Source: Neurospora tetraspora
Taxonomy: Eukaryota > Ascomycota > Sordariomycetes > Sordariales > Sordariaceae
Length of the DNA stretch: 64,000 bases
Direction of reading: 5' to 3'
Assembly: GCF_033439725.1 (NCBI RefSeq)
Contig: NW_026944383.1
Span: 7,998,001-8,062,000 of the forward strand
In this document: positions 11,529-23,544 of the stretch, piece after piece
Position numbering within the stretch: position 1 is the stretch's first letter
Layout of the letters: every line of letters starts with the position of its first letter
Notes under the pieces: model-generated
What the model saw: only the letters and a program-made list of their open reading frames with translations
The model's database searches: none
Told to the model about the DNA's origin: nothing
Position numbers and translations under genes: made by a program

Positions 11529-11971
11529 AAGAAGAGGCCCGACCCAGTCACTTGGCCAGCTTTTCAGCCAGTTATACCAGTTATTCAGCCAGTCGTCCAG
11601 CCAGTCCTCTAGCCAGTCCTCTACCAAGAAGTCCCTTGGCCAGTCCTCGACTAACAAGAAGTCCAACGAAAAGTCCCCTGGCCAGTCCGTCTGCCTCTGG
11701 CCACAGCAGCAACCAAAAGATTCCATTTGCTTCCCATGCCGCCGCCGCCAATCTCCAGGCTTTTGCCGCCAATGCAAGAGTCCCCGACTCGCTAAACGTG
11801 GAAGAAGAAGACCCCGACTACTTTTATCGTAGCTTTCTAAGCGGTAGTGATGCCGCCGCTGTAACAACCACCACCGACAGCGACACTATGCAGAGTACCT
11901 CGGCCAGCATACCACTAACCTCATCCTCCTCAAGGTCACCTTCGAATGGGGCCCTAAAGCCATCCGCCTTG

Positions 11972-12006
<35 letters not shown>

Positions 12007-15000
12007 CACCACCAAAATGTCCAGCGGGCGTAGTACACATACTAATCCACCCAGTGCTGCCTCCGGTGCTCGATCGGGACTCCGCTCAGCATCGAATCCC
12101 GTTGACGATCGCCTTGGCGGCAATGGCAGGCCGGCGCTGCCAACAGATAACTCGTATGGGACACAAGGTGGGGCTTCAGATTACCCACCGAGCGTCAAGG
12201 ACCTCACCAAGAAGTTCAACCTGTCAGGGACATCCCACAACAACCTCCCAAGCCAGCGAAGACAACCGAGACCCTCGACCTCGAGACTGTCCTCCACCGC
12301 TTCCACTTCCGCTTTCTCCCGTCCATCTCCCAGTGTCGGCGCCCGAGCTGCCTCCTTTTCGGCACGGTCTAGTAACCCGACGACGACGACGACGACGACG
12401 ACTTCTTCGACGACAGCGACAGGCACATCTTCGATAGCGACATCGATACGACTAACGCCGAACAACAGCCCATCCCAAACATACGGATCCCGATCCAGAA
12501 GCATACCGCGACCGCGACCCAAACTCTCGACCGACGACCGAATAACGAACCGCAACTCCCAATCCTTTGCGAACCGAATCAGCAAGCCTCGGAACACAAA
12601 CGGACCGGCATCCAGGTCGCTGCCGCAGCTGTCCCCCACCACCGGATTGCCGTCACAATCCTTGTCGCGATCGAATGGGCTGCTCTTTGGCGAGATCCTG
12701 CCCGACGAACAAGACTCGGTCACGGCTGGGTTTGGCATCCAAGGCCACCTAGTAGGGGGTCGTCCCCGGCGGACATCCGAGTCGAGCATACATGACCTCA
12801 CAAGGCCCGAGAATATGGGAGATATGGAGCCCTCGTCTCCAACTGACTGGTACCGCGGGGCGGCCTCTGCGCTGCCTGACAGCAACGGAAGCACAAGGGT
12901 AGCTAAGAACCACTCTAGAGCCCATAGCGATCAAGTGGTCTCCTCGTCCACCAAAACGTCGTCCACCAGCAACACCCGGCCCGGCCGTGGAACAGCGACA
13001 GCAAGTAGCAGGCCGACCAACACGGGCCGGACAACCCCTTCCACACCGACCACGCCCCTATCCTCCACCTCGCGCCTCCCCGTCATGGTCCACAGAGCTA
13101 GTATTTCTGAAAGCCACGGAAGAAGCACTTCTTCTTCCCCCGCCCAAGCACTAAAATACGGACAAACCCCTACCAGCGGAAGATCCTCCCGCCAGCAGCA
13201 TGCCTCGAGGGCCAAAACACCTGCCACCCGTTCCAACACCCCTACCACGCCCGCGACCGCAACCGCCAAGCGACCCCAGACCTCGAATCGAAAAGCCGCC
13301 CCGAGTCACATCGCGACCCCCAGCAGCAGCAGCAGCAGCAGCAACAACGGCCGGCTCAACGCATATGTGGCTGTGCCCGCTCCGAAACTATCTCCCTCGC
13401 TGCGAAGCTCGCGACCCCGGCAGTCCGTGGCCACTGCTTCGACCGCGGCTTCCCGGATGAGATCCTCGGCCGACCGACCGCCGTCCCCCGACAAGTCGAA
13501 CCGCCGGGCCGGATCCATTCGACGACGAAAGCTGTCCGTAGGACCCATCGATTTCGCCCAACGACGAGAGACTATAAAGCTTGCATATACCAAAACCATC
13601 AGAGACCAGCAGGCAAAGGAGGCCAGGGAGGCTGCGGCGGACAAGCGAAAGAAGGACATGGAGGCTGTCACCCGCGCCAAGGCCAAAGCGGAAGCTGCCG
13701 CTCTTGCTGCATTGCCATCAAGCAACGATTCAGTACATCCAAGAGGCTCAGTGAGTAAGGGGCTTGAAGAGCCTCTCAAGCTTATTACCAACCTACCCAT
13801 AATACAGACACCGGCTCAACCACCTGCGAGCAATGGCCGTGATTCACCGACGTTGGGAATGCCAGGAGGCTTTGTCGATAGTGACGACGAGCCCGATATT
13901 CCAATACCGCAATCAGCCATATCCGTTGCTACCGCCGTGACAGAGTTCGAAGAGGAAGAGCAAACAGAGGCACCACGGCCCGAGAATTTCGCAGCGATTG
14001 ACTATGCCTTGGGAAATATTGTGATAGACCATCAGCCACCAAGTCCACGAACCCTTGAACCGCCAGAACCGACGCCTCCATTGGCGTCACCTTTGTCAAC
14101 CAAGAGCAAGCGGTTATCCTATCATTCGCCATTTGACGACGATGACGATGTGGACGATGACGATGATGTGTCTATCGAGATTGCGCTGGATACGTCCGTG
14201 CAGCAGCAGCAGCAGCAGCCCTCGCAGCAACAGACGCCGACTCGGGGGCATTTCACTACCGCCGAGCCAACCACGGTTCCTGCGCAGCAGCCAGATGCAG
14301 ACGAATACGTGCCCCAACCGTATACATATTCATCGCAAAATTACGAAACAACGGTCACGATATTGGGCCCCGAAAATGATTTTAGACCGTTGTACAAGGA
14401 CCAAGCTCGTGACACGATGCCTCCATCCGGTCTGCACCATGCAGATGAGCCGCCGCTGCTGAATGAGACATTGGGAGCCACCGGCTCTGGGCATTCACAT
14501 TCCCAGCAGCAGCAGCAGCAGCAGCGCGAAGAACCCCGGGTCGAGGTCGAGAACCTGGAGCGCCTCGAGGATTTTTATATTGGTCCGCATCTACGCGACA
14601 ACATTGCCAGCCTGCGGGATTCGACTTTTACGTTATCGGACAACGGAGATCCATATGATGCACACCCCTCCTCCGCAGCAGAGTACCAGCAAACACCTGA
14701 CAGCTCACACTCCAACAGCCTGGCCGTACCTGCCTACTTGTCACCTGGTAACCGCCTCAGTCAGCATTCAGCCTGGACTGACTTTTCTTTTGGAAGCGAT
14801 GATCAGAATGCTGCTCTAGATAACCAAGATCCGCGTGATTCACGGCAGTTCAAGCAGCAAACGGAACCCGAGGCACCCGTGTCGTATAATAACTTTGACA
14901 GGAATCGGTCGAGCTTACGGCGTCCACAACAACCAAGTCCGGAACTATCACCGCTTGATAAGCCGCCACGAGCGTCTTCATCCTCCATGCTGGCCGACAA

Positions 15001-17969
15001 GGTCGACCCGCGGCAATCATCAGAATTTGATAGGGACAATTCTGCTGCCCCCCAAAGGAGGATACTACTAGTGTCGCATCAGACGGCCCCTGCCCGCCCA
15101 GCAGCAAATAACTATGATGATTTGGACGAGAGCACCTACGAAGTGCTCTCCCGGCCCAACAGTTATCCACATACACAGGATGAAGAGGAGTTTGGAACTG
15201 CCATCATCTCCTCTCCACCATCAGCCGGTCAATTTTCTTTCGAGCCAGTTGATCAAAGGTCACACCTCTCCCGTACCGAAAGCAACATCACATCGTCACA
15301 ACCAACAGATAACTTGACACAGGAGCAGAAACGACTCCGGCAACGGCAGCTGGTCATCCGTGAGCTGATCGATACCGAAGAGATCTTTGTTCGGGATATG
15401 AGCGTTGTGGAGGAGATTTACAAGGGCACAGCAGAGGCATGTCCCCAACTTGATTCCAAGACGATCAAGCTTATTTTCCGGAATACCGACGACATCATTG
15501 CCTTCCACGCTACGTTCCTCGCTCAGCTCAGGGATGGGGCCGCGAGTGTCTATCAACCCAAGGGCAGAAAGTCGCCTACCTTTGCACATGAGGCGTCATT
15601 GAAGGACTCGGACACGACAACTCTTGCGTCTACCAACTCCGGCAGCACCATGAACAACAAGCAGGAATTGGATAATGATAAGGATCGTCAGACCAGTCTC
15701 GGACCACTCTTCACCAAGAACATTGACCAGCTCAAGGATGTCCACGAAGTCTATCTCCGAACCAGTGATCTTTCCGCCAAACGTCTGATCCAGATCCAGG
15801 AGGATGATGCCGTCAAGGTGTGGCTGAACGAATGCAGCGAGGGTGCCAGGGAACTGACAGCAGCCTGGAGTTTGGATTCCCTTTTGATCAAGCCGATGCA
15901 GAGGTTGACCAAGTACCCTGATATCATTGCTCATCTTCTCAAGTACACCCCGGAAGATCATCCCGATCGAGATGCACTGGTCAACGCCAAGTCGACAGTG
16001 ATCAGCGCCATTGATGAGATCAACAGGACCAAGAGGAATTTTGAGCTTGTGGGCCAGATCGTTGGCAACAGGAAGCGCAAGGACTCGGATGTCCGAGCTG
16101 GTCTAGCCAGGGCCTTTGGCAAGCGTGTCGATAAGCTACAAGGAGGAGCAAGCAACAGGGCACCAGAAGACGAAGAATACGCCAAACTTCACGAGAGGTT
16201 CGGTGACGAGTTCCTCCGTCTGCAAGTGGTGCTTCGCGATGTCGAGTTCTACACCCGAAGCGCCTCCACCTACGTCCACGAATTCCTTCAATACGTAACC
16301 GCTATGGAGCTGGTTATGCGCCTGCAACCATCGAGAGATTACGCCCACCTTGAAAGCCGATGGGTCCAGTTTAGTGTCTCAATGAGGGACATGGAGAAGG
16401 TCCTGGACAAACATCTAGTTGACGTCCGAAAACACGTTATCGAGCCGTTTGAGCAGGTCATCAAATGCTACCAAAATCCTGGACTGGCCATCAAGAAGCG
16501 AGCGAAGCGCCGTCTTGACTACGAGCGCTACATGCAGCTCAAAGCCAACAGCAAGAAGATCGACAAGACCCTCGCCGAGGCCGTTGAGCAGTACGAAGCC
16601 CTCGACGATACTCTCAAGAAGGAGCTGCCCAAGCTTTCTGCCCTGACCGCTGAGATTGGCAATATTTGCTTGGCCAAGTTTGTCAACATCCAGGCGGCAT
16701 GGTACTCCACCTGGAAAGAAAAAGTCAAGTCCCCCCTCGCCGACCTCGACCACGTCCCCGATCTGCCAGAGATTGTCAAGTCCTTCCAGCGGGATTTCAC
16801 CGAGCAAGTCGAGAGAGCAGGACAGCTCGCCATTCTCAACCCCGTTTCGCTGAGAGGTAGGACTTCTCAGTCGACGTCGGATGACATTGGCTCCGGCTCT
16901 GTTCTGTCCAAGACTCGATCCCGTCCTTCCGAGTTGCTCACGCCTAGAGGTCGTGGTCTGTCTATCAACAGCGATCATGTTCCGTCTCTGCCGACTCCTG
17001 ATGTGTCAGGAAGATTTGACCTCTCCCCTACCGGTACTGGTTCGGGGCTACCGAGTCCGGGGCAATATTATCGAGATTTCTACTCGGGCTTGTCCAACGG
17101 CCATCACTCGAGAGGCAACTCTACTGCCCCGCTCAGTCCGGATCCCTCGTCGTCTTCGGCGCCGAGATCGGTACCTGCTACGCACGCTACTTCGACCACT
17201 GGTGGTTATTCCACTCGTCCGACAACTGGTCGCAGTTTCGACTCCGGTAGTTTACCTCGTCAATCCACCGATTCCTACTCAGCCCAATCCGCCTCCGGCA
17301 CTCACCACACCAGCCATAGTCACGGAGTCGCACACTCAGGCCACACCCTCTCCCGCCGCGGGTCCTACACTTCCTCCCACCACAACTACGCCACCAGCGA
17401 ACCCCGTCGTCAGTCCGGTCTCTTCCACTCTGCTTTGCCGATGGATGACGCAGATGAAGTCGATGAGCACCCTGAGCCGGAAGCTGGGCCTAGTGGTAGT
17501 AATTATCATGAGGTGCAAACATCGTCGGGTGGTGCGGGCATGTTCATCTCGGCGGAAGCTGCGGCCGAGGCGAATGTCATGTGGTTAGCTGCTAGTCTTT
17601 TTGAGTTTAATATCGAGACTACGAAGCATGAGGGGGGCTATCCTTATTTGACTTATCAAGCTGGGGAGGTACGTTATCATTTTCTTTCCTTCCCACATAT
17701 ATCTCTGTTCTTGCTGGATTTTTGGGGGTTGGGCGTCCGCTGCGCCCGGCCTTTTTTTTTTTTCCCCCCTTTTCCTCGCTTCGCTCGAATTCACCCCTTC
17801 CCCGCCTCGATCAATACACTCGGAGGACAATGACTAACAAATACCCGTGCTACAGATCTTCGACGTAGTAGCCGAAAAGGGAGAGCTCTGGCTGGCCAAA
17901 AACCAAGACGACTCCGTGAACGTCATCGGCTGGATCTGGAGCAAGCATTTCGCCAAGCTGGCGGAGTAG
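11333..17969 (+). CDS. RhoGEF with DH, BAR and SH3 domains (Tuba/DNMBP-like)
   Basis: There are two exons, 11333-17668 and 17856-17969 (2149 aa). The short last exon completes the SH3 domain (…GWIWSKHF…), which supports the splice. The first 1300 residues or so are low-complexity Ser/Pro/Thr-rich with poly-Ala (from about 11972) and Gln tracts. A DH (RhoGEF) domain starts near residue 1330 (QLVIRELIDTEEIFVRDM), with SLDSLLIKPMQRLTKYP as its conserved helix. A BAR-type coiled region follows (about 1590-1830), ending around FVNIQAAWYSTWKEKV. The SH3 domain occupies about 2082-2149. The DH-BAR-SH3 order is that of dynamin-binding protein, so a role in activating a Rho/Cdc42 GTPase at curved membranes is likely. 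No PH domain is visible; in this family the BAR domain replaces it. Confidence 0.9.
11972..12005 (+). repeat. GCT microsatellite encoding poly-Ala
   Basis: A run of consecutive GCT/GCN codons in the disordered N-terminal part of the RhoGEF encodes an alanine tract. It is likely length-polymorphic between strains. Confidence 0.8.
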
Positions 17970-19251
17970 CAAGTCGCTGGTTTTGAGGCGATGATTGCTA
18001 ATGCTCGGGGGAGGGCGGAGAGGGCGAAGAGGGGGAGGACGAGTCGGGAGGGGAGGAGGGGGAGTGAGGAGAAGGACAAGGAGAAGCAGAATGTGACAAA
18101 GAAAGAGGGTTGATTGATGGAGGGGTCGGGAACCCTTCTTTCATGAAGAGCCCTAGCTCGGTATTCTGCGGTGGTTTCTGCTTCTGCTTCGTCACTGACC
18201 ACTGCTGCCCGTCTTAGGGGAGTTCTCAGTGGTGGTGACATCGCATTTGTTTCCGTTTTTCTTCGCAATTCTGACCAGAGAATCTCTCGGTCATTTGTGT
18301 GTGCGTTTTTTTACACTTTGCGAAGATTTTCTGCTTTCTGCTTTTTTGAGCATGGCGTTCAGAGACAGAGTTACTTACCTATTTTCCTTTGTTGCCGTTT
18401 CATACATACACTCTATGAGCACGAGCAAAAAAGTTTCGGTATGGTGGAGGGACGGACGGATTGGGCGGGGGCACAGGCGGGGGGGATGGAATGGCCCTGG
18501 ATGGTATTTCTTTCTAGTTTTTATTCCCAAGAAACGGCGAACGGTGGGTGGGCTTGGTTCGTCGATAAGGACCCGGAGGAACAGAAGGGACAGACGGAGG
18601 GGGAAATGTGTCTGAAAGGCGGGGAGATGTTGGGGAAGGAATAACAGGTGGGAACGAAGACAAACAAAATCTGATAACCAAGTGCTATTATATCTACGCC
18701 GCGGGATAAAAGAAGAAGATGTAAAATAGCTTAGGTATTGTGTAATAGTAGCTGGACAAGAGCTCATGTACTGGAATTGGAGGATGTGAAGAGTGATGAT
18801 GAGTGATGACGACGACCTGGAGAGGCCAAGTTGGCTTTCATTCACCGGACAAATATAACCAACCACCAATTCCACCACGTTGGTTTCCGACGCTCCTCTC
18901 GATGCTGTTATTAAGCTATGTAATAAGAAAGAAGGTACCGCTGACATTAACCTAGTCTAGCAACTCCTGCTCATGCTATGTATGCCATGATCAAATATTC
19001 CAAATATCCCCAAATTAAATCCCAACAACTCCTGCCAAATTGCCGCCATGATCCGTCCCCATCCACTTAAGTTGTCTACTTATTGCTTTGAACAATATAC
19101 AAATATCCAGTATCTTATCACACCCCTATGGCCCCTATGGCCCCTATGGCCTGCCTCATCTTCAGGTTGCCCGTCCTCCCTCTCAAGAGTCAAGAGTCAA
19201 GCGTCCTGTTTCCCGCTGTCACTCAGTAGAGGTAGCCCAGCTCACCTAACC
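17970..19251. other. Convergent intergenic region with a dispersed repeat
   Basis: The RhoGEF and the transcription-factor gene end tail to tail here. The region holds both 3' flanks, the repeat copy at 18743-18954 and a threefold 10-bp tandem (GGCCCCTATG unit) near 19125-19150. Overlapping frames of up to 190 codons on both strands lack recognisable similarity and run through the repeat, so none is called. Confidence 0.55.
18743..18954 (-). repeat. Dispersed repeat family 1, copy A (212 bp)
   Basis: The reverse complement of this segment matches 35120-35312 over its whole length with a few small indels and scattered substitutions. Shared landmarks are TAGGTTAATGTCAGCG at one end and CTCTTGTCC(A/G)GCTACTATTA at the other. 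I see no clear terminal inverted repeats and no open frame common to both copies. Its origin is unknown. Confidence 0.8.
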
Positions 19252-20021
19252 CTACCCAGACCTCGAATCACCAACAACCCCCGCCACACCCCCCAACTTC
19301 CCCAGCAAAGCAATGATGTTCTCGCTGATGGCCGGGAGGTGGGAAGCATCGCCGTCGGTGTTGGGGAAGTTGTCCCGAAGAATACTTTGGCAGATGGACA
19401 TGCAGCCTGCGATGTCATCTAGAGGCACTGCTTTTTCTTTTTCGAAGTTCTCGTGGTGGTGGTGGTGGGATGAAGTGGAAGTGGAAGAAGATGAGGGGGA
19501 AGAAGAGGAGAGAGCGGGGCGGCCTTGGTTGTGTTGGATGAATCTATCGACTTCGGGGGTCTGGGTGCCGTCTAGGTAGACGATGGGAGTCGTGGAGGAG
19601 GAAGAAGAGGAGAAGTGGGTGGTTGTGGAGGGAGTGTATGAAGTTGTAGCTGGGGTTGCGGCGCTGGCAGGTGTTGCGCCGGAGGAGGAGGTGGTTGTTG
19701 CTCCAGGGGTGTGGGTGTGGGTGCTGGATGTGATGGATATGGTTGAGGGCGTCATGACTTGTTGCATGTAGCTTGACATTTGGTGCTGCTGCTGCTGCTG
19801 GTGCTCTGCTGGATGATGATGGTGGGTGTGGGTGTGTTGCTGCTGCTGACCATAACCTGCGTATTGCGATCCCTGGTGGTGCTGCTGCGGCTGTCTCTGT
19901 CCATGTCCATGTTCATACCCATCATGATGTCCTTGGGATGGCAGTGGCAGCAGCTGCTGCTGGGCCTGGCCACCATACTCCCGCCCACTATTATATGTAC
20001 CTCCTGTACCTCCTCCATACT

Positions 20022-20052
<31 letters not shown>

Positions 20053-21772
20053 TCCCGACCCCGTAGTCTGTCGATAACCCTCATTGCTAATACTTATACC
20101 CTCCTTCATTCCCTGCTCCTGCCCCTTGGAATCCAAATCCCTAGAGTTAACACCCCCACCCCTCGCCGTCAAAACCCCCCACCCCCAAGCCACCAACCCG
20201 CCCAAGTGCATTGCCGCCGCCCAAAACTCTCTAAGGTGACCCCTCGGAAACTCTTTCGCCCACCTGAGTACCTGCCCGGCATGCCAGAGCGCTTGTCTCG
20301 CTTCGGGACGGTCTGCCCATCTTTGGAGCACGGGGTAGATGCGTTTGGCTTGCTCTTCGCCTTCTTTGCCCGAGAAGAGCTGGAGGTCTTCGAGGGAGAC
20401 GTGGATGTGCATTAATAGAAGGTGGTAGAGGAGGAGTTCGGTGGGGGTGGTGTGTTGGGTGAGGGGGGATGATGGGTTTTGGTTTGGGCCATCTGGGCCT
20501 GGGCCTGGGGTGATGAGGGAGTGGAAGGTGTGCAAGGTGGAGCGGAGGTCGGCGAGGCGGGAGATTAGGATGGATTGGGTGGTGGTGGTGGTGGTGGTGG
20601 TGGTTGTGGTTGTGGTTGGGTTGGCGAGAGCCCCTACCCCTAGGGAGGAGGTATGGGAAGAAGAAGAACTCGGCTGACCGAAAAGCGGCCTGTGAAGCGA
20701 CGCCAACTGGCGATATTCCCACACCAAACTCCAGAAGCCATGGAGGTAGATGGATATGGCGAACTGGACGTCTAGTCGGTGGTGGTGCTGTGCCAAAAGG
20801 TTGACGTCCCTCAACAAATCCCCCAGGCAGGGTACCTGCTCGCCTCCCACCCCGGCCCTCCTCGCCCCTTCCTCCGCCTCCAACCAACGACGTTTCCACT
20901 CCTCTTTGGTTCGTGCAAACCAACACCCCTTCGGCCCGGGCAGCGGCATCCTCATCTCCGCGTAGCTGATGCTGGGATTACCCAGCTGCGTCATACTCAC
21001 TTGCGCATCGCGAAGGTACGCATGAAACGCGAGTCGTTTCCAGGCCTCCATCTCCATCCAGCGCTTCCATTTTGTTTCTAGTTCTTCCCCCTCATCCCCT
21101 TCTGTGACCACCACAGCCGGCAAGTAAGCACCGCGGGTAAACTTGCCCCGTCCGCGCATCATAGCGACGGGCACAGTGAGGTGACACTCGGCTATCTCCA
21201 TTTTGCGCCGGTTGCCTGACCAGACGCCGAGGTCTTGCGTGAGAACTAATGCTTGGACTAACCCCAAATCGGAGACTTTGGTGTTGTTTTCTTCGAAGCG
21301 GCCGGGTATGCTCACTCTAACCGCCTCCTGGAGGGCAAAACCGAATTTGCGCAGGGCGGGCACGGGCGCGAGGACGGCGCCACAGGCGGCGGTGATGGCG
21401 AGCCATTCGGGTGGTTGGGCGTTTAGGGACCAGACGGGGGCGGAGGTGGAGGTGGAGGCGCAGCCGACGCCGGAGCTGGAGCTGGAGCTGGAGCGGTCCT
21501 TTGAGCCGGAGTTGGAGCCAGAACCAGAGCCGGAGCCAGAAGAGGAGGAGGAAGTGGAAGTCGAAGCAGAAGGGGGCAAGTGACAAGGAATGAAACTCGA
21601 CACGGAACACAAGTGCGAAGCCAAAAAGATGTGGATCCAATGGTTGATGGACCCGGAAGAGGGGAAGGAGGAGGCAACCCTAGAAAATTGGGACGAGTTG
21701 GATTTGCAGATGGAGAGGACTATGGAGAGGATTAGGTCACGGCCGGAGGGGTGGAGGGTTTGGGGGTTTGCT

Positions 21773-21839
<67 letters not shown>

Positions 21840-23544
21840 CGGTCTGTGAGGGGGGAGGAGGGTTGGTCGACGACTTGGTTTTTGATGCCGATGTGGGGGA
21901 GGAGGAAGGCGGAGAGGATCCACCACATGTAGTCAGAGGCAAATGCGATTGCTCAGCATAAACATTATCAGTCCTCTGCGGCGACCAGCGGCAAGGAGAC
22001 TCAGTCCATATCTGAGCTAGTTTTGATCGCATGGCGGATATGTCCACGGGATCCGCCGAGCTTGTTTGATCTGTTTCCGCTGTTGTTGTAGCAGTTGTCG
22101 ACGAAACTGGGACTGGACCCGAGCCCGGGCCGAGTTGAGCCGGATCCGAAGAGGGAGGAAGCGGAATAAACGGTTGATCATGTAACCAGGAATCCAACAA
22201 CCCAAAGTCCATGGCATTCAGATCAAGGCTGGAGTCGTCGCAAAAGTCGAGGACGGCTAGGCCTTGAGCCTGGGAAAGAGATTGGTCGTACAAGACGTCC
22301 CGAAGAAAGTCGGAAAAGGGGAGTTTGGCCATGTCGTCGAGCATACTGCTTGTGGTGTTGTTGGGGTAAGTTGCTTGGACTTGGAAGGCTTGTTCTGGGT
22401 TTGGGTTGGCAGTCTGAGTTTGGTCCATCATCGTTTCGGGAGTCGGTAGATGGGACTCGTCGCTTTCGGTGAGCATGGGACTGTGTTCGACTGGTTCCGA
22501 AGTAAAATGTGTTTGGAAAACGGGAGCATGAGTGGCAACCTGTGAGTGCTCTGAAATCGAAGCTGGTGGTGGTGGTTGGTAGTAGGGAGTTTGTCTATCC
22601 TCTTGGTGATAACTCTCAGCGCGGTTGTGAGCGGATAGATGAAGGAGGTGCAAAGCTGCATCTTCGGAGGAAGCGTATTCGCACGTTATCCCGCGGTTTT
22701 TGCATCGTGTACATCTGGATGTTGTCAGCGGTGGGCACCAAATTTATTCAGTTACAGATAGATACTCACGGTTTCATCTCCTCACACTTCACCCTCGCTT
22801 TTGCACAAGCTTGACAAGCATGAGTCACTCGCCCAGCGCCAGGCGAGGAGTTCATGCGTCTCCTTTTGGCTCCATTATCATCTTGATGGTTGGTGCGGTG
22901 ACGCTTTAGGAGATCAGCCCGGGCAAAGGCTTTTGAACAGATCTAGGACAGTGTTAGCCAGAGTTTCGTAATCAGCTGTGACAGCAAACATACGTCGCAA
23001 GTGAAACGCTTCCCGAGAGTATGGGTCGCAATGTGTCTCTACACTTCGGTTAGCTACATGGTTGTGATACTTTGACTATATCAGTGATGGAAATACCTGT
23101 AGGTGTTCAGGCCGGGAGTATCGTCCTAGTCACTGTTAGATATGCCGAATACAAAAGTGGTGATGGCAACCTACGTAAACAATCGGCACATTGATAAAGT
23201 GACTGTGTGTTAGAGTGACTCCTCGAAGGTGGTGGAGGAGGGTTATGAACCGGTGACGGCAATGGTTGTTGTCTTGCTGGCGTGGACCCTGCTTGATGGG
23301 CTTGCGAGGGAAGATGTGATGGCGGCGGAATGGGATGAGAAGGACCGGACATGGATATTGGAGCAAGAGACAACCCAGACCCAAGTCCGGGCCGGTTGCC
23401 GATGGGGCCGAGATGGTGGATCGGACTCGGGCCCGGATGAGGTTGATGGCTGTGGAGAATCGAGTCTATGCCGGCAGCTTGGCCCGACCCCTGCCGGTAT
23501 GGGGGGTCCGGAGGGTGAATGAGATTCCCGATGGGACTGGCCAT
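19252..23544 (-). CDS. Transcription factor with two C2H2 fingers, Zn2Cys6 cluster and fungal TF domain
   Basis: The five-exon model is 23544-23175, 23125-23097, 23038-22994, 22942-22770 and 22714-19252 (1359 aa). Finger 1 (YQCADCLRRYSRPEHLQRH, from about residue 115) and finger 2 (FTCDICSKAFARADLLKRH, 145-163) are assembled across small exons. A Zn2Cys6 cluster follows, with Cys at 191, 194, 201, 207, 210 and 217 in the exact CX2CX6CX5CX2CX6C spacing. The last intron falls between the two halves of the cluster. The long last exon has a fungal-specific TF middle-homology region (WKRLAFHAYLRDAQVSM). It also carries poly-Asn, Tyr-Gly and Gln/His-rich tracts. It is probably a nuclear DNA-binding regulator. 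Factors with both zinc-finger types form a known fungal subgroup, but I cannot name the ortholog or targets. Confidence 0.88.
20024..20056 (-). repeat. CCATAC hexamer repeat encoding Tyr-Gly
   Basis: Tandem ccatac/cccata units on the plus strand encode alternating Tyr and Gly on the minus strand in the transcription-factor gene. Confidence 0.75.
21774..21838 (-). repeat. (GTT)n / (AAC)n microsatellite encoding poly-Asn
   Basis: About 22 perfect GTT units on the plus strand read as AAC codons on the minus strand. They give a poly-Asn run in the transcription factor between its DNA-binding and middle-homology regions. Perfect purity suggests recent expansion or ongoing slippage. Confidence 0.9.

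Noticed and set aside
18375-18947. 190-codon minus-strand frame in the RhoGEF/TF gap
   Set aside because: It includes repeat copy A and is not preserved in copy B; no motifs are seen.
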